Position numbers and translations under genes: made by a program. Below, piece by piece: positions 11,910-20,201 of a stretch of 64,000 nt of DNA. The DNA comes from Brevibacterium marinum. GTDB lineage: Bacteria; Actinomycetota; Actinomycetes; Actinomycetales; Brevibacteriaceae. A model generated the notes under the pieces. That model searched no databases, was not told the origin of the DNA, and saw only the letters and a program-made list of their open reading frames with translations. Numbering within the stretch: the stretch's first letter is position 1; every line of letters starts with the position of its first letter. The stretch is taken from positions 3,348,001 to 3,412,000 of the forward strand of contig NZ_JAATJN010000001.1 of assembly GCF_011927955.1 (NCBI RefSeq), in the 5' to 3' direction.

Positions 11910-12821
11910 GTGCAATTCATCACCGCCCCCGTACCTTTCACCCGCCATCAGGCGCCGAGTCTGGGTCTCACTCTCTATCGGCTGAAGACCGATCCTCGCT
12001 ACCGCAAGCTCTACCATGGAGTGTGGGTCGACACGCAGCCCGCGACCGAGGTCATCGCTCCGCTGTGGGCCGATCATGAGTGGGCGCTGAAGCAGATGCA
12101 TCTGCGGGCCCTGCTCCGACTCTACGACGACGTCGCGGCCTGCAATGTCACCGCCGCTCGCCTCTACGGACTCCCGCTTCCACCCGGTATGGACGAGGGC
12201 CGTATCCACGTGACCACCTCGTCGCTCAACGCTTCGAAGTCGCGCCGTGGCGTGGTGGTCCACCGCTATGGTGGCTTGAGAGTCTCAAGCTTCTTCGAGC
12301 TGCCTCTGATCTCCGTCCCACAGCTGTTCATCGAACTTGCACCGATCGTGACGGTTGACCAGCTCACGGCGATCGGCGACGCGGCCATAGGCCGGTGGAC
12401 CAACGGACCGCTCACCTCGCTCTCGGCGCTGAGGGGTGAAGTCGCTGCCCGTGACCGCATTCGGGACAGACGGACTGCAGAGCAGGCCCTTGACCTGATT
12501 CGCGAGGACGTCGATTCTCCGCGGGAGACCTGGTTGAGACTCTGGCTGATCCGTCACGGTTTCCCGGAGCCTGTCATCCATCCGGAAATCGACTGCCCGG
12601 TCATCCCCGCTGTTCTTCACCCGGATCTCGGATATCCCGAGTCCAAGGTGGCGATCGAATACGAGGGCGACCACCACAGACGATCCGACGATCAGTTCGC
12701 TGCAGACAATCAACGACTCGAGGCGTTGACTGCCGAGGGGTGGACGGTGCTGAGAGTGTCGAAGAGAACCAATATGACGCAATTCGGACGATTGCTCAGA
12801 AGCCACCTCGCATCCGGGTGA
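11910..12821 (+). CDS. DUF559 / AbiEi-like protein with Vsr-type nuclease domain
   Basis: 303 aa. The N-terminal part (PFTRHQAPSLGL...DPRYRKLYHGVWV) is the AbiEi-type domain common in actinobacterial DUF559 proteins. The C-terminal part (about residues 215-300) has the DUF559/Vsr-like core: DLGYPESKVAIEYEGDHH, then W-x-VLRVSK. The conserved D...E.EG.HH residues fit a PD-(D/E)XK endonuclease fold. Function in cells is unknown; no toxin-like partner is adjacent. I chose GTG at 11910 because GGGGAA lies 7 bp upstream and the family N-terminus starts there. The frame is open from 11814. A large hairpin follows 43 bp after the stop. Confidence 0.82.
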   Translation: MQFITAPVPFTRHQAPSLGLTLYRLKTDPRYRKLYHGVWVDTQPATEVIAPLWADHEWALKQMHLRALLRLYDDVAACNVTAARLYGLPLPPGMDEGRIHVTTSSLNASKSRRGVVVHRYGGLRVSSFFELPLISVPQLFIELAPIVTVDQLTAIGDAAIGRWTNGPLTSLSALRGEVAARDRIRDRRTAEQALDLIREDVDSPRETWLRLWLIRHGFPEPVIHPEIDCPVIPAVLHPDLGYPESKVAIEYEGDHHRRSDDQFAADNQRLEALTAEGWTVLRVSKRTNMTQFGRLLRSHLASG

Positions 12822-12863
12822 CCTCGCGCCGCCCAACGCCTCCGACGGGGCGATACTCTGCCG

Positions 12864-12921
12864 GTGATTGTGGGCAGACGGTTGAAAGAATCGGAATCTT
12901 CGACCATCTGCCCACAACCAC
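12864..12921. terminator. long inverted repeat between convergent genes
   Basis: Arms 12864-12886 and 12899-12921 (23 bp, 20 matches, 12-base loop) share the core TGTGGGCAGA / TCTGCCCACA. Read on the minus strand, two of the three mismatches become G-U pairs. The site lies between the convergent DUF559 and monooxygenase genes, so a bidirectional terminator is likely, though there is no T-tract. The 3' arm motif also occurs alone at 11607. Confidence 0.6.
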
Positions 12922-12961
12922 GCCGAGTAGAATGCTGCCGCCCCGCGGCCGGGGCATCACT

Positions 12962-14341
12962 TCACACCAGGGCGTCGGCACCCAAACGGAATCCGGCTCC
13001 CTTGTGGTCATCGGCCAGGCGAGGCCCCTGCCCGGTGAGCTGCTCCCGGACAGTGGCGCCCTCGACCGGCTCGGGCAGCAGTCCGCGGCGGCGCAGTTCG
13101 GGCGAGACGTACTTCGCGAAGCGTTCGGCGTCGGCTGGGCGGACGGCTGCGGCGATGTTGAAACCGTCGATGTCGGCCTCGTCCATCCAGCGCTCGAATT
13201 CGTCGGCGATCGTGGCGGGTGAACCGGTGATGACGGGTCCGCGTCCGCCGATGGCGACGAACTCTGCGAGGTCACGTATGGTCCAGGTCTTGTCACCCGC
13301 CATGGTGGTGAAGGAGGCGAGCGCGGATTGGTTTGCGTCGGTGGCGACGTATTCCAGCGAGTCTTCGGGCTTGGCGCCGGAGAGGTCGACGCCGGTCCAG
13401 CCTCCGAAGAGGGAAAGGGCCGATTCGGTGTCGACGTAGCGCGTGTAGTCGGCCAGCCTGGCCTCGGCGGCTTCGTCGGTGTCGTCGACGACGACGGTGG
13501 CGAGCGCGAAGATCTTCACGCTGTCGCGGGCCCGTCCGCGTTCTTCGAGGCCGTCGCGGACCTTGTCGACCCAGTCGCGCAGGATCTGCGGGATGGGGCC
13601 GGAGAAGAAGATCGCCTCGGCGTGGTCGAGGGCGAATTCCTGCCCCCGCTTGGAGGCACCGGCTTGGAACAGCAGAGGGGTTCCCTGCGGTCCGGGAACG
13701 GCGAGCGCCTGACCGGGCACGGTGAAGAACTTGCCCTCGTGGTTGATGTCGTGGACCTGCTCGGGGTCGACGAAGGTGTTTGCCTCGGCGTCGGCGCGCA
13801 GGGCTTCGGGGCTGATGGAGCCTTCGAGGAGTTTGTACATGACGTCCATGAACTCGTCGGCCCGGTCGTAGCGCTCATCGTGCGGGATCTGGCCCTTGAG
13901 TCCCAGGTTGCGGGCCGCGGAGTCCACGTAGCTGGTCACGATGTTCCAGGCCACGCGCCCATCGGTGAAGTGGTCGAGGGTCGTCAGCGTCCTCGCCAGC
14001 AGGTAAGGCTTCTCGTAGGTCACCGAGGCGGTCACACCGAAGCCCAGCGTGCTCGTCGCCGCGGCCATGGCGGGCACTGCAACGAGGGGGTCGAGGAGCG
14101 GGAACTGGACTCCCCCGCGGTTGGTGACGTCGGCGTTGCCTCCGTAGACGTCGTACACGCCGAGGATGTCGGCGAGGAACAGGGAGGAGAACCCGCCCTC
14201 TTCGAGTGTCTTGGCGAGGTCGGTCCAGAAATTCAGCTGGGTGAATTCCTCGACCCGGGATTCGGGGTGCCGCCACAGTCCTGGTGACTGGTGGACCGGG
14301 GTCATCATGTCGAAGGCGTTGAGAATGATCGGTTTCGTCAT
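12962..14341 (-). CDS. FMNH2-dependent monooxygenase, NtaA/SnaA/DszA family (LLM class)
   Basis: A 459-aa flavin-dependent oxygenase of the bacterial luciferase superfamily. Diagnostic segments are LNAFDMMTPVHQSPGLWRHP at the N-terminus (usually ...H..GLWR.P), FLADILGVYDVYGG, the TSLGFGVTAS-type strand (STLGFGVTASVTYEKPY), GRVAWNIVTS and LLFQAGAS. Such enzymes use FMNH2 made by a separate reductase to attack chelators, sulfones or other compounds. The flavin reductase at 16190 is the evident partner. It probably lies in one operon with the MHS carrier upstream (187 bp gap filled by a repeat). The exact substrate is unknown. ATG at 14341. Confidence 0.92.
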   Translation of the reverse strand: MTKPIILNAFDMMTPVHQSPGLWRHPESRVEEFTQLNFWTDLAKTLEEGGFSSLFLADILGVYDVYGGNADVTNRGGVQFPLLDPLVAVPAMAAATSTLGFGVTASVTYEKPYLLARTLTTLDHFTDGRVAWNIVTSYVDSAARNLGLKGQIPHDERYDRADEFMDVMYKLLEGSISPEALRADAEANTFVDPEQVHDINHEGKFFTVPGQALAVPGPQGTPLLFQAGASKRGQEFALDHAEAIFFSGPIPQILRDWVDKVRDGLEERGRARDSVKIFALATVVVDDTDEAAEARLADYTRYVDTESALSLFGGWTGVDLSGAKPEDSLEYVATDANQSALASFTTMAGDKTWTIRDLAEFVAIGGRGPVITGSPATIADEFERWMDEADIDGFNIAAAVRPADAERFAKYVSPELRRRGLLPEPVEGATVREQLTGQGPRLADDHKGAGFRLGADALV

Positions 14342-14394
14342 GGGGTGTCTCTTTCCTTGTCGGTGCAGATATCAAAAGCGGGGCCGCGTGTTCG

Positions 14395-14546
14395 CGGTCG
14401 GGCAGGGTGATCGGTCGGGCAGGGTGATCGGTGGGCGATGAGTTCGGTTGGGCAGCGTGGCCGGTCGGACATTGCGGCCGGTCGGGCAGCAAGGCCGGTC
14501 GGTCCGTGCGTTCACCCGGCCGGGCGTTCACTTCGCAGGGCGTTCA
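14395..14546. repeat. tandem array downstream of the MHS transporter stop
   Basis: Seven units of 16-17 bp run from 14395 to 14512, each starting CGGT (mostly CGGTCGG); the first two are identical. The array continues into the gene as three 16-bp units starting TTCAC at 14511, 14527 and 14543. The transporter stop (TCA complement, 14528) is in the middle one and recurs at 14512. Copies decay away from the gene. It occupies most of the gap before the monooxygenase gene. Confidence 0.85.
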
Positions 14547-15880
14547 CCGGTTCGATCGTCGACGGCCAGGTCTCGCGCGGGGTCCTTCGCCCCGACTGCC
14601 GCGATGAGTGAGAGCAGGCACAGCAGCGTGAGGTAGCCGCAGATCAACCACGGTGAGTGGCCCCCGGCGACGTAGAGCAGAGCCGCGATCATCGGCATGA
14701 TCCCGCCGCCGATGACGGTGCCCAGCTGGTACCCCATGTTCACCCCCGAGTAGCGGACCTCGATGGGGAACTGTTCGGCGAACCAGGCCGCCTGGGGTCC
14801 GTAGACGGCGTCGTGGGCGAGGTTCATGCCCAGGATGACGACGATGGGCAGGAAGGCCAGCGGACCGGCATCGAGGAAAGCGAAGAAGATCCACCCGAAG
14901 GCGGCTACGCCGATGAGGCCTCCGATGGTCACGCGCTTGCGTCCGATCCGGTCGGAGACCCAGCCCCACAGCGGTCCGGTGAACAGTCCGATGGCGGAGG
15001 CGATCATGACGGCAGTGACTCCGGAGGTCGAGTCGCCTCTGTTCTCTGCCAGGTAGCTGAGCATGTACACGGTGATGAGATAGAAGACGCTGTTCTGCGC
15101 GAGGCGAAGTCCGATCGTGACGAGGAGGACCCGCGGGTGTCTGATCAGGACATCACGCAGAGGCGCCTTGGCAACGTTGCCGGAAGCCTTGAGCTCCTGA
15201 AATTCGGGTGCATCGGAGACGCCGAGGCGGATCCAGAGTCCCAGTGCCACGAGCAGTGCCGAGGCGAGGAAGGGGATGCGCCAGCCGAATGCCTCGAACT
15301 GTTCCGAGGTGAGCAGGCTCTGAACGGCGAAGAAGGCGCTGGTGGCCAGCAGCATTCCGGCGGCGGATCCGATCTGGGTGAAGGATCCGAACAGTCCGCG
15401 TTTGCGGGCGGGAGCGTGTTCGACAGACAGCAGTGCGGATCCTCCCCACTCCGCCCCGGCCGACAGCCCCTGTACGATCCGCAGGACGACAAGTGCAGCC
15501 GCGGCCCACCAGCCGATGGACTCGAAGTTCGGCACCAGGCCGATGAGAGTCGAAGCGATGCCCATGGACAGCAGAGAGACGACGAGCAGCGCCTTGCGTC
15601 CGACTCGGTCGCCCAGGTGGCCGGCGATGATGCCACCCAGCGGACGGGCGAAGAACCCGACCGCGAGGCTCGCGAACGCGGCCAGGCTGCTGCCGAGTTC
15701 GCTGTGGCTGGGGAAGAACTGGACGTTGAAGATCAGTGCCGCCGCGGTGCCGTAGAGGTAGAAGTCGTACCACTCGATGGTGGTGCCGGCGAAGGCCGAT
15801 GCAAGGACCCTCTTCTTCCCGTCCAGGAGCCGCCGAGGTGGGTCCTGGGTGTTCGTCTCCGCTACGGAGGACTGCGTCAT
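14528..15880 (-). CDS. MHS-family MFS transporter (metabolite:H+ symporter)
   Basis: 450 aa, 12 TMS. The MHS hallmarks are ASAFAGTTIEWYDFYLYGTAA in TM1 (GTTIEWYDFYLYG), FFARPLGGIIAGHLGDRVGRK, and RIVQGLSAGAEWGGSALLSVEHAP. Related carriers import organic acids, shikimate, betaines or amino acid derivatives. It sits upstream of the FMNH2 monooxygenase on the same strand and divergent from the flavin reductase, so it probably brings in the monooxygenase substrate. ATG at 15880. The C-terminal region runs straight into a tandem repeat that duplicates the last codons. Confidence 0.92.
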   Translation of the reverse strand: MTQSSVAETNTQDPPRRLLDGKKRVLASAFAGTTIEWYDFYLYGTAAALIFNVQFFPSHSELGSSLAAFASLAVGFFARPLGGIIAGHLGDRVGRKALLVVSLLSMGIASTLIGLVPNFESIGWWAAAALVVLRIVQGLSAGAEWGGSALLSVEHAPARKRGLFGSFTQIGSAAGMLLATSAFFAVQSLLTSEQFEAFGWRIPFLASALLVALGLWIRLGVSDAPEFQELKASGNVAKAPLRDVLIRHPRVLLVTIGLRLAQNSVFYLITVYMLSYLAENRGDSTSGVTAVMIASAIGLFTGPLWGWVSDRIGRKRVTIGGLIGVAAFGWIFFAFLDAGPLAFLPIVVILGMNLAHDAVYGPQAAWFAEQFPIEVRYSGVNMGYQLGTVIGGGIMPMIAALLYVAGGHSPWLICGYLTLLCLLSLIAAVGAKDPARDLAVDDRTGERPAK

Positions 15881-16189
15881 GGGTCTCCCTCATCTGGGTG
15901 ATCGGAATCTGCGTGATCGGAGCTGGCGAACATGGCCAGCGCTGTCATAGTTTCGTTGAGCAATCTAGGGCCCGTGGGGCTGTTGCTGACGAGCGCCCGT
16001 CACTGTTCGACTTTGATCGTCACACGAAGACTCATGGCGACTCTGAACTGTCATATTGAGATGCGGCCTTGCGAGATATCTGTGATGATCGAATGAGACC
16101 AGCAAGGCATTGTTGAGCGGAAATTCGTTGAGCGGCACATTTCACAAGCCGCACCCCCTCAGCAGCCGATCACCACCGGAGGCAAGTTC
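15881..16189. promoter_or_regulatory. 309-bp divergent promoter region with GTTGAGC repeats
   Basis: The gap separates the MHS carrier (left) from the flavin reductase (right). CGTTGAGC occurs at about 15954 and 16126, and GTTGAGCGG occurs twice within 25 bp near 16112-16135, separated by AAATTC. These are candidate sites for a shared activator or repressor. I see no gene in it and no regulator nearby. Confidence 0.4.
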
Positions 16190-16696
16190 ATGACGACGAT
16201 CACGCGCGCGACGGCAGTGTCACCGGAGGCTCTCCGCGAAACCTTCTCCCACTTCCCGCAGGGGGTCGCGCTCATCGGAGCCCAGGTCGACGGGAACCCC
16301 CTCGGTCTCGTCGCCTCGACGGTGACCGCAGGCGTCTCGCTCGACCCACCGTTGATCAGCGTTGCGGTGCAGGCGAGTTCGAGCACGTGGCCTCTGCTGC
16401 GCAGTGCCCCTGCACTGGGAGTCTCCCTCCTCGGCACACAGCAGTCATCACTGACCAGGCAGTTGGCATCGAAGGACCGCGCACAGCGCTTCGCGGGAAT
16501 CGAGCCCACGATCGCCGCCGATGGCGCACTGACCATTCCCGACAGCCCTGCCCACCTGTGGACCCGCCTCTACAACGAGGTCGAAGCCGGCGATCACACC
16601 GTGGCGCTGCTGGAGATCCTCGACGCCAGCAGCGAAGCCGACACCGACGCGCTCGTCTTCCACCGCAGCGAGTTCAAGGCGATGACAGCCTCCTAG
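16190..16696 (+). CDS. flavin reductase (FMN-binding split-barrel), monooxygenase partner
   Basis: 168 aa, single-domain flavin reductase. It has the FPQGVALIGAQVDG start, the STVTAGVSLDPPLISVAV flavin-binding strand (TVTAGVSLDPPL), and SLLGTQQ / FAGIEP in place of the usual VNVL and F. The C-terminal LFHRSEF-like segment (LVFHRSEFKAM) is typical. It supplies FMNH2 to the NtaA-type oxygenase encoded divergently. GGAGG lies 9 bp before the ATG. Confidence 0.9.
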   Translation: MTTITRATAVSPEALRETFSHFPQGVALIGAQVDGNPLGLVASTVTAGVSLDPPLISVAVQASSSTWPLLRSAPALGVSLLGTQQSSLTRQLASKDRAQRFAGIEPTIAADGALTIPDSPAHLWTRLYNEVEAGDHTVALLEILDASSEADTDALVFHRSEFKAMTAS

Positions 16697-16700
16697 GCCT

Positions 16701-16740
16701 CCCCCGGCTTTACGATGCACCCTCGGGCTTCACGATGCAC
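16701..16740. repeat. two-copy 20-bp tandem repeat after the flavin reductase stop
   Basis: Units 16701-16720 and 16721-16740 share CGGGCTT/CCGGCTT followed by ACGATGCAC. The array starts 4 bp after the TAG stop. It is the only clear case on a plus-strand gene. Confidence 0.6.
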
Positions 16741-16777
16741 CCTTGACTCGAACTAGAACACGTGTTCGAATGTAATC

Positions 16778-17923
16778 ATGAGGTGGGATCAGCAGAGCGT
16801 CTTCGACCTGAATCCGGCCACGACGGCATCGGCCACGGAAGAAGCAGCCACAGGAGAAGCAGACACGAGCGCAGCAGACACAAGGGGCGCAGGCACGGAT
16901 GCGCCGCCCGCCGAGCTCTTCGGGCTCAAGGGGCTGGTGCGCAGTGTGCGAACGCCGGAGTTCGCCGGGGTCACCTTCCACGAGGTGCTGGCGAAGTCGG
17001 CACTGAATAAGGTGCCTGCGGGGAGTTCGATGCCATTCACCTGGACGCTCAACCCCTACCGCGGCTGCTCTCATGCCTGCGTGTACTGCTTCGCCCGCAG
17101 CACCCACCGCTACCTCGACCTCGACACCGGGCAGGATTTCGACCGAAAGGTCATCGTCAAGGTCAACACCCCCGAGGTCCTCGCGGCTGAAGTGGCGAAG
17201 CCGAAGTGGTCACGCGAGCTGGTTGCTCTGGGCACGAACACCGATCCCTATCAGCGCGCCGAGGGCCGCTACGCACTCATGCCGGGCATCATCAACGCCC
17301 TCGCCGAGCACGGGACTCCGATGTCGGTCCTGACCAAGGGCACCCTGCTCCGCCGCGACCTGCCGCTGCTCGCCCGCGCCGCCGAGGACGTCGATGTGGA
17401 GATCAGCATGTCGATCGCCGTCCACGATGACGCCATGCAGCAGACGATCGAGCCCGGCACGCCGACGACGAAGGCACGGCTGGCCACAGTCAGAGCGGCC
17501 GCGAACCTCGGCTTCAAGGTCTCTGTCTTCCTCATGCCGGTGATGCCGAAGCTCACCGACTCGGTGGAGCATCTCGACGCCGCACTCAGGTCGATCAAGG
17601 AGGCAGGTGCGAGCAGAGTGGTCTACGGGGCACTGCACCTGCGCCCGGGTGCCCGCGAATGGTTCTTCGAATGGCTCGAACGCGAACGTCCCGACCTGCT
17701 CCCCCGCTACCGTCGCATGTACTCCGCGTCCTCGTACGCCTCGAAGGAGTACCGAGCCTGGCTGAGCCGTCGCATCAACCCACTCATCGACAAGTACGAC
17801 CTCCGCGGCTCCGCCGACGACGACTACCCGAAGACCAAGCGCGGAGACCGGACGAACAGCCCTGCACTCAACGAGACGCCGGCCGCGAGTCTCACACCGC
17901 CACCCCAGGAAGCACTGTTCTGA
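16778..17923 (+). CDS. Rv2578c-type radical SAM protein
   Basis: 381 aa. The [4Fe-4S]/SAM motif is CSHACVYCF (CxxxCxxC) within NPYRGCSHACVYCFARSTH, the signature of the Rv2578c/PA0069 radical SAM family. GTNTDPYQRAEGRY and SVLTKGTLLRRD also match. The reaction is not known. The N-terminus starts MRWDQQ as in mycobacterial homologues, but residues ~16-42 are an Ala/Thr/Glu/Asp-rich insert (EEAATGEADTSAADTRGAGT) that looks like slipped repeats. No maturation partner is adjacent. Confidence 0.9.
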   Translation: MRWDQQSVFDLNPATTASATEEAATGEADTSAADTRGAGTDAPPAELFGLKGLVRSVRTPEFAGVTFHEVLAKSALNKVPAGSSMPFTWTLNPYRGCSHACVYCFARSTHRYLDLDTGQDFDRKVIVKVNTPEVLAAEVAKPKWSRELVALGTNTDPYQRAEGRYALMPGIINALAEHGTPMSVLTKGTLLRRDLPLLARAAEDVDVEISMSIAVHDDAMQQTIEPGTPTTKARLATVRAAANLGFKVSVFLMPVMPKLTDSVEHLDAALRSIKEAGASRVVYGALHLRPGAREWFFEWLERERPDLLPRYRRMYSASSYASKEYRAWLSRRINPLIDKYDLRGSADDDYPKTKRGDRTNSPALNETPAASLTPPPQEALF

Positions 17924-17975
17924 TCGGATTCGAGCGCCTCGCCAACTTGAACCGCGGCAAACACATTATCAAGGC

Positions 17976-18476
17976 ATGTTGCCCGATATGATGTCGACCG
18001 TGGGCGCAGATGAAGGTCGAGGTACGACAACACGACAGGCCAGCATTCTCGGCTTCATAGTCGGGGCCTGGCTGAATCGCAAATACACTCGGCTGGCCTC
18101 AAGTCTCATTCTTGCGGTGATTCCGATCGTGGGCTTCTACTCAATCGTGGACTTCGAAGATTGGTCCGCCGGGTTCAACCCTGCCGCAGGCTTCAACCGC
18201 TTCGTGGACGATCTCAATCTCGTCGGCATCCTCGTTGGCATCGCACTCTTCGTCCTCTATCCACTCCCAAGAGAAATCTACTTCAGGACGACTCAGCCGA
18301 TGGCCGAGGCGCTCGCCGGACTCGGAGTGATTGGTTTGCCTCTTGTCATCCTCGTGTTCTGTGTGAAGATATGGCTCTATCTGATTGTCTGGGTCGCGTC
18401 CATCCCCTTGGGACTTCTCGGCTTCTTCTACCTCGCCATCACCGAGGCCAGTGGCAACGGCTTTCGGTTCGGTTAG
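17976..18476 (+). CDS. hypothetical membrane protein
   Basis: 166 aa, not recognised. After a polar N-terminus (about 25 residues) there are roughly three to four hydrophobic segments (ASSLILAVIPIVGFYSIV, LVGILVGIALFVLYPL, AGLGVIGLPLVILVFCV, WLYLIVWVASIPLGLLG). Start could be ATG 17976, 17988 or 17991; none has a strong ribosome site. The third-position composition is less biased than in the neighbours, which makes recent acquisition possible. A GC-rich hairpin follows the stop. Confidence 0.6.
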   Translation: MLPDMMSTVGADEGRGTTTRQASILGFIVGAWLNRKYTRLASSLILAVIPIVGFYSIVDFEDWSAGFNPAAGFNRFVDDLNLVGILVGIALFVLYPLPREIYFRTTQPMAEALAGLGVIGLPLVILVFCVKIWLYLIVWVASIPLGLLGFFYLAITEASGNGFRFG

Positions 18477-18508
18477 CCCCGGGAATAACCCGCACCGACC
18501 CCGGGGTT
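18475..18508 (+). terminator. GC-rich hairpin after the membrane-protein gene
   Basis: AGCCCCGGG (18475-18483) pairs with CCCGGGGTT (18500-18508), eight of nine positions plus a G-U pair, 16-base loop. It sits at the stop of the upstream gene and ends 8 bp before the FrnE-like start. It could end the first transcript or act as a processing/attenuation hairpin for the second. Confidence 0.45.
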
Positions 18509-18516
18509 GCCCGATC

Positions 18517-19266
18517 ATGAGGATTGAAATCTGGTCGGACATCGCCTGCCCCTGGTGCTTCATCGGAAAACGTCGCTTCGAGACCGCTCTGAACGACTTC
18601 GAGCACAAGGATGACGTCGAGGTCGAATGGCGCAGCTACCAACTCGATCCGAGTCTGCCCGACCACTATGCGGGCACGGAGACCGAGTACCTCAGCCAGG
18701 TCAAGGGAATGCCTGCCGATCAGGTTCGGCAGATGTTCGATCACGTCACTCAGCAGGCCGCCGGTGAGGGTCTGAACTACGATTTCGATTCCATACTCGT
18801 GGCCAACAGCTTCACCGCCCACCGCCTCCTCCACCTGGCCAAGACCCAGGGGGTCTTGAACCAGGCCCAGGAAGAGCTGCTGTCCGGTCATTTCGAGCAG
18901 GGCCGCGACATCGGTGATGTCGATTATCTCGCCGAGGTGGCCCAGAGAGTCGGCATCGACGCCGCAGAAGCCCGCCGGATCCTTTCGACCGAGGAATTCA
19001 CCGCCGAGGTGAAGTCCGACATCGCCGAGGCTCAGGCCCTGGGTGCCAATGGTGTCCCGTTCTTCGTCATCGACCGCAAGTACGGAATCTCCGGTGCTCA
19101 GCCGCCCGAAGCCTTCGCTCAGGCGCTCGAGACAGCGTGGGGCGAAAGCCAGAGGCTCCCGGTGCTTGCCGGCCCGGGATCAGGAACAGACAGCGCCACC
19201 TCAGGCACAGGTGGCGACGAGGCCGTTCGCGATGGCGCAGTCTGCGGCCCGGAAGGCTGCGACTGA
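18517..19266 (+). CDS. FrnE-like DsbA-family oxidoreductase
   Basis: 249 aa cytosolic thioredoxin-fold protein. Redox motif CPWC near the N-terminus (WSDIACPWCFIGKRRF), a helical insertion, and the cis-Pro loop GVPFFVIDRKYGISGAQ place it in the FrnE/2-hydroxychromene isomerase-like DsbA group. The C-terminus carries an extra Cys pair (VCGPEGCD), seen in several FrnE proteins and possibly a second redox centre. The ATG at 18517 matches the family start (M-x-IEIWSDI). Confidence 0.9.
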   Translation: MRIEIWSDIACPWCFIGKRRFETALNDFEHKDDVEVEWRSYQLDPSLPDHYAGTETEYLSQVKGMPADQVRQMFDHVTQQAAGEGLNYDFDSILVANSFTAHRLLHLAKTQGVLNQAQEELLSGHFEQGRDIGDVDYLAEVAQRVGIDAAEARRILSTEEFTAEVKSDIAEAQALGANGVPFFVIDRKYGISGAQPPEAFAQALETAWGESQRLPVLAGPGSGTDSATSGTGGDEAVRDGAVCGPEGCD

Positions 19267-19328
19267 CTCGCGCCCGCGCGGACACCCGCCCGGCCGTCGG
19301 AACCGGGCGACCAGAACACGCCGGTCAC

Positions 19329-19394
19329 TTCGACCTCACCGCCCAGAGAATTCGACCTCACCGCCCAGAGAATTCGACCTCACCGCTCAGAGGA
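19329..19394. repeat. three-unit 22-bp array at the tetR stop codon
   Basis: Units 19329-19350 and 19351-19372 are identical (TTCGACCTCACCGCCCAGAG followed by AA). The third (19373-19394) differs by two bases and contains the complement of the tetR stop at 19387. The array extends from the stop away from the gene, towards the convergent frnE-like gene. Confidence 0.88.
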
Positions 19395-20058
19395 ACGGCA
19401 TCGAGGGATAGCGGATGGCGCCGTCGGGTGATGTGACAGGCCCGGCGAGCATGCCCGATGCTGCATCGACGAGGAACCGACCGACCTGATCCCAGCTGCC
19501 TTGGTGCGTACCGTCGTTCATCTTCCTCTCCTGGTCGGCGCTGACACCGATGACCATGTGAGCAAGCAGGTACGCTCTTCCGCGCAGGACGCCTTCGGGG
19601 ATGCCCTGGACCTCGCCGTGAATGAATCTCAGCCCGTCAGGCAATGCCGACTCGCTGATCACGGACTTCATGATCTCGACCGCCGAGGGCACGATTCCCA
19701 CCTGCGCCAGGAACTGCGCACGCCAGCTCGGCCGCGGCAGGTCGGCGAACACGTCGAACAGCGGGCCCATTCTGCAGCGGACGAAATCATGAATGCTCGG
19801 CGTCTCGCCCAGACCAGCGACGTAACCGTCCCTGCGGAGGGCCACCTCGGCGACATGACGCTCGACGAGCGCCCGCAGCAGGCCCTCCTTCCCACCGAAG
19901 TGGTACGAGATCGCGGAGTGATTCGCCGCCCCGGCATGGTCGACGATGCGACGATTGGACACCGCATCGATGCCGTGGATGGCGAAGAGCTCCTCCGCAG
20001 CGTTGAGCAGCACCTCGCGCGCTCGGTCGCTCTGGATTCCCATGTCCCTGTCTTTCAT
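19387..20058 (-). CDS. TetR-family regulator
   Basis: 223 aa. The HTH is ELFAIHGIDAVSNRRIVDHAGAANHSAISYHFGGKEGLL (SNRRIVDHAGAANHSAISYH core), of the AcrR/YsiA-like type. The frame is open to a GTG at 20091; ATG 20058 and ATG 20043 are better starts, and I take 20058. It is divergent from the large membrane protein at 20202, with a palindrome between them, so it probably represses that gene and itself. The ligand is unknown. Confidence 0.87.
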   Translation of the reverse strand: MKDRDMGIQSDRAREVLLNAAEELFAIHGIDAVSNRRIVDHAGAANHSAISYHFGGKEGLLRALVERHVAEVALRRDGYVAGLGETPSIHDFVRCRMGPLFDVFADLPRPSWRAQFLAQVGIVPSAVEIMKSVISESALPDGLRFIHGEVQGIPEGVLRGRAYLLAHMVIGVSADQERKMNDGTHQGSWDQVGRFLVDAASGMLAGPVTSPDGAIRYPSMPFL

Positions 20059-20121
20059 TTCCGACGCCGCCTCGGCGCACACTGCAATCACCTTGGCAAA
20101 TCGATCTCGATTTCACAATTC

Positions 20122-20137
20122 TAAGTCACGTGTCTTA
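20122..20137. promoter_or_regulatory. candidate TetR operator
   Basis: TAAGTCACGTGTCTTA is a 16-bp dyad (perfect except for one symmetric position, centred on CACGTG). It lies in the 143-bp gap between divergent tetR and the 808-aa membrane protein gene. Position and symmetry fit autoregulation by the adjacent TetR. Confidence 0.6.
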
Positions 20138-20201
20138 AAGTAGTCGAGTTCAAGGTGGTCAGCGGCGATCACGCGACTTCCGAACTGCCAGGAGGACGAC
20201 A

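Noticed and set aside
11607..12921. Insertion sequence around the DUF559 gene
   Set aside because: No transposase, no target duplication and no terminal inverted repeats at both ends; only a shared motif.
14395..14512. CRISPR array
   Set aside because: Units of 16-17 bp are directly adjacent with no spacers, and no cas genes are present.
14657..15901. 414-codon plus-strand frame opposite the MHS carrier
   Set aside because: No domain and Asp/Glu/Gln/Arg-rich; the opposite strand encodes an intact carrier.
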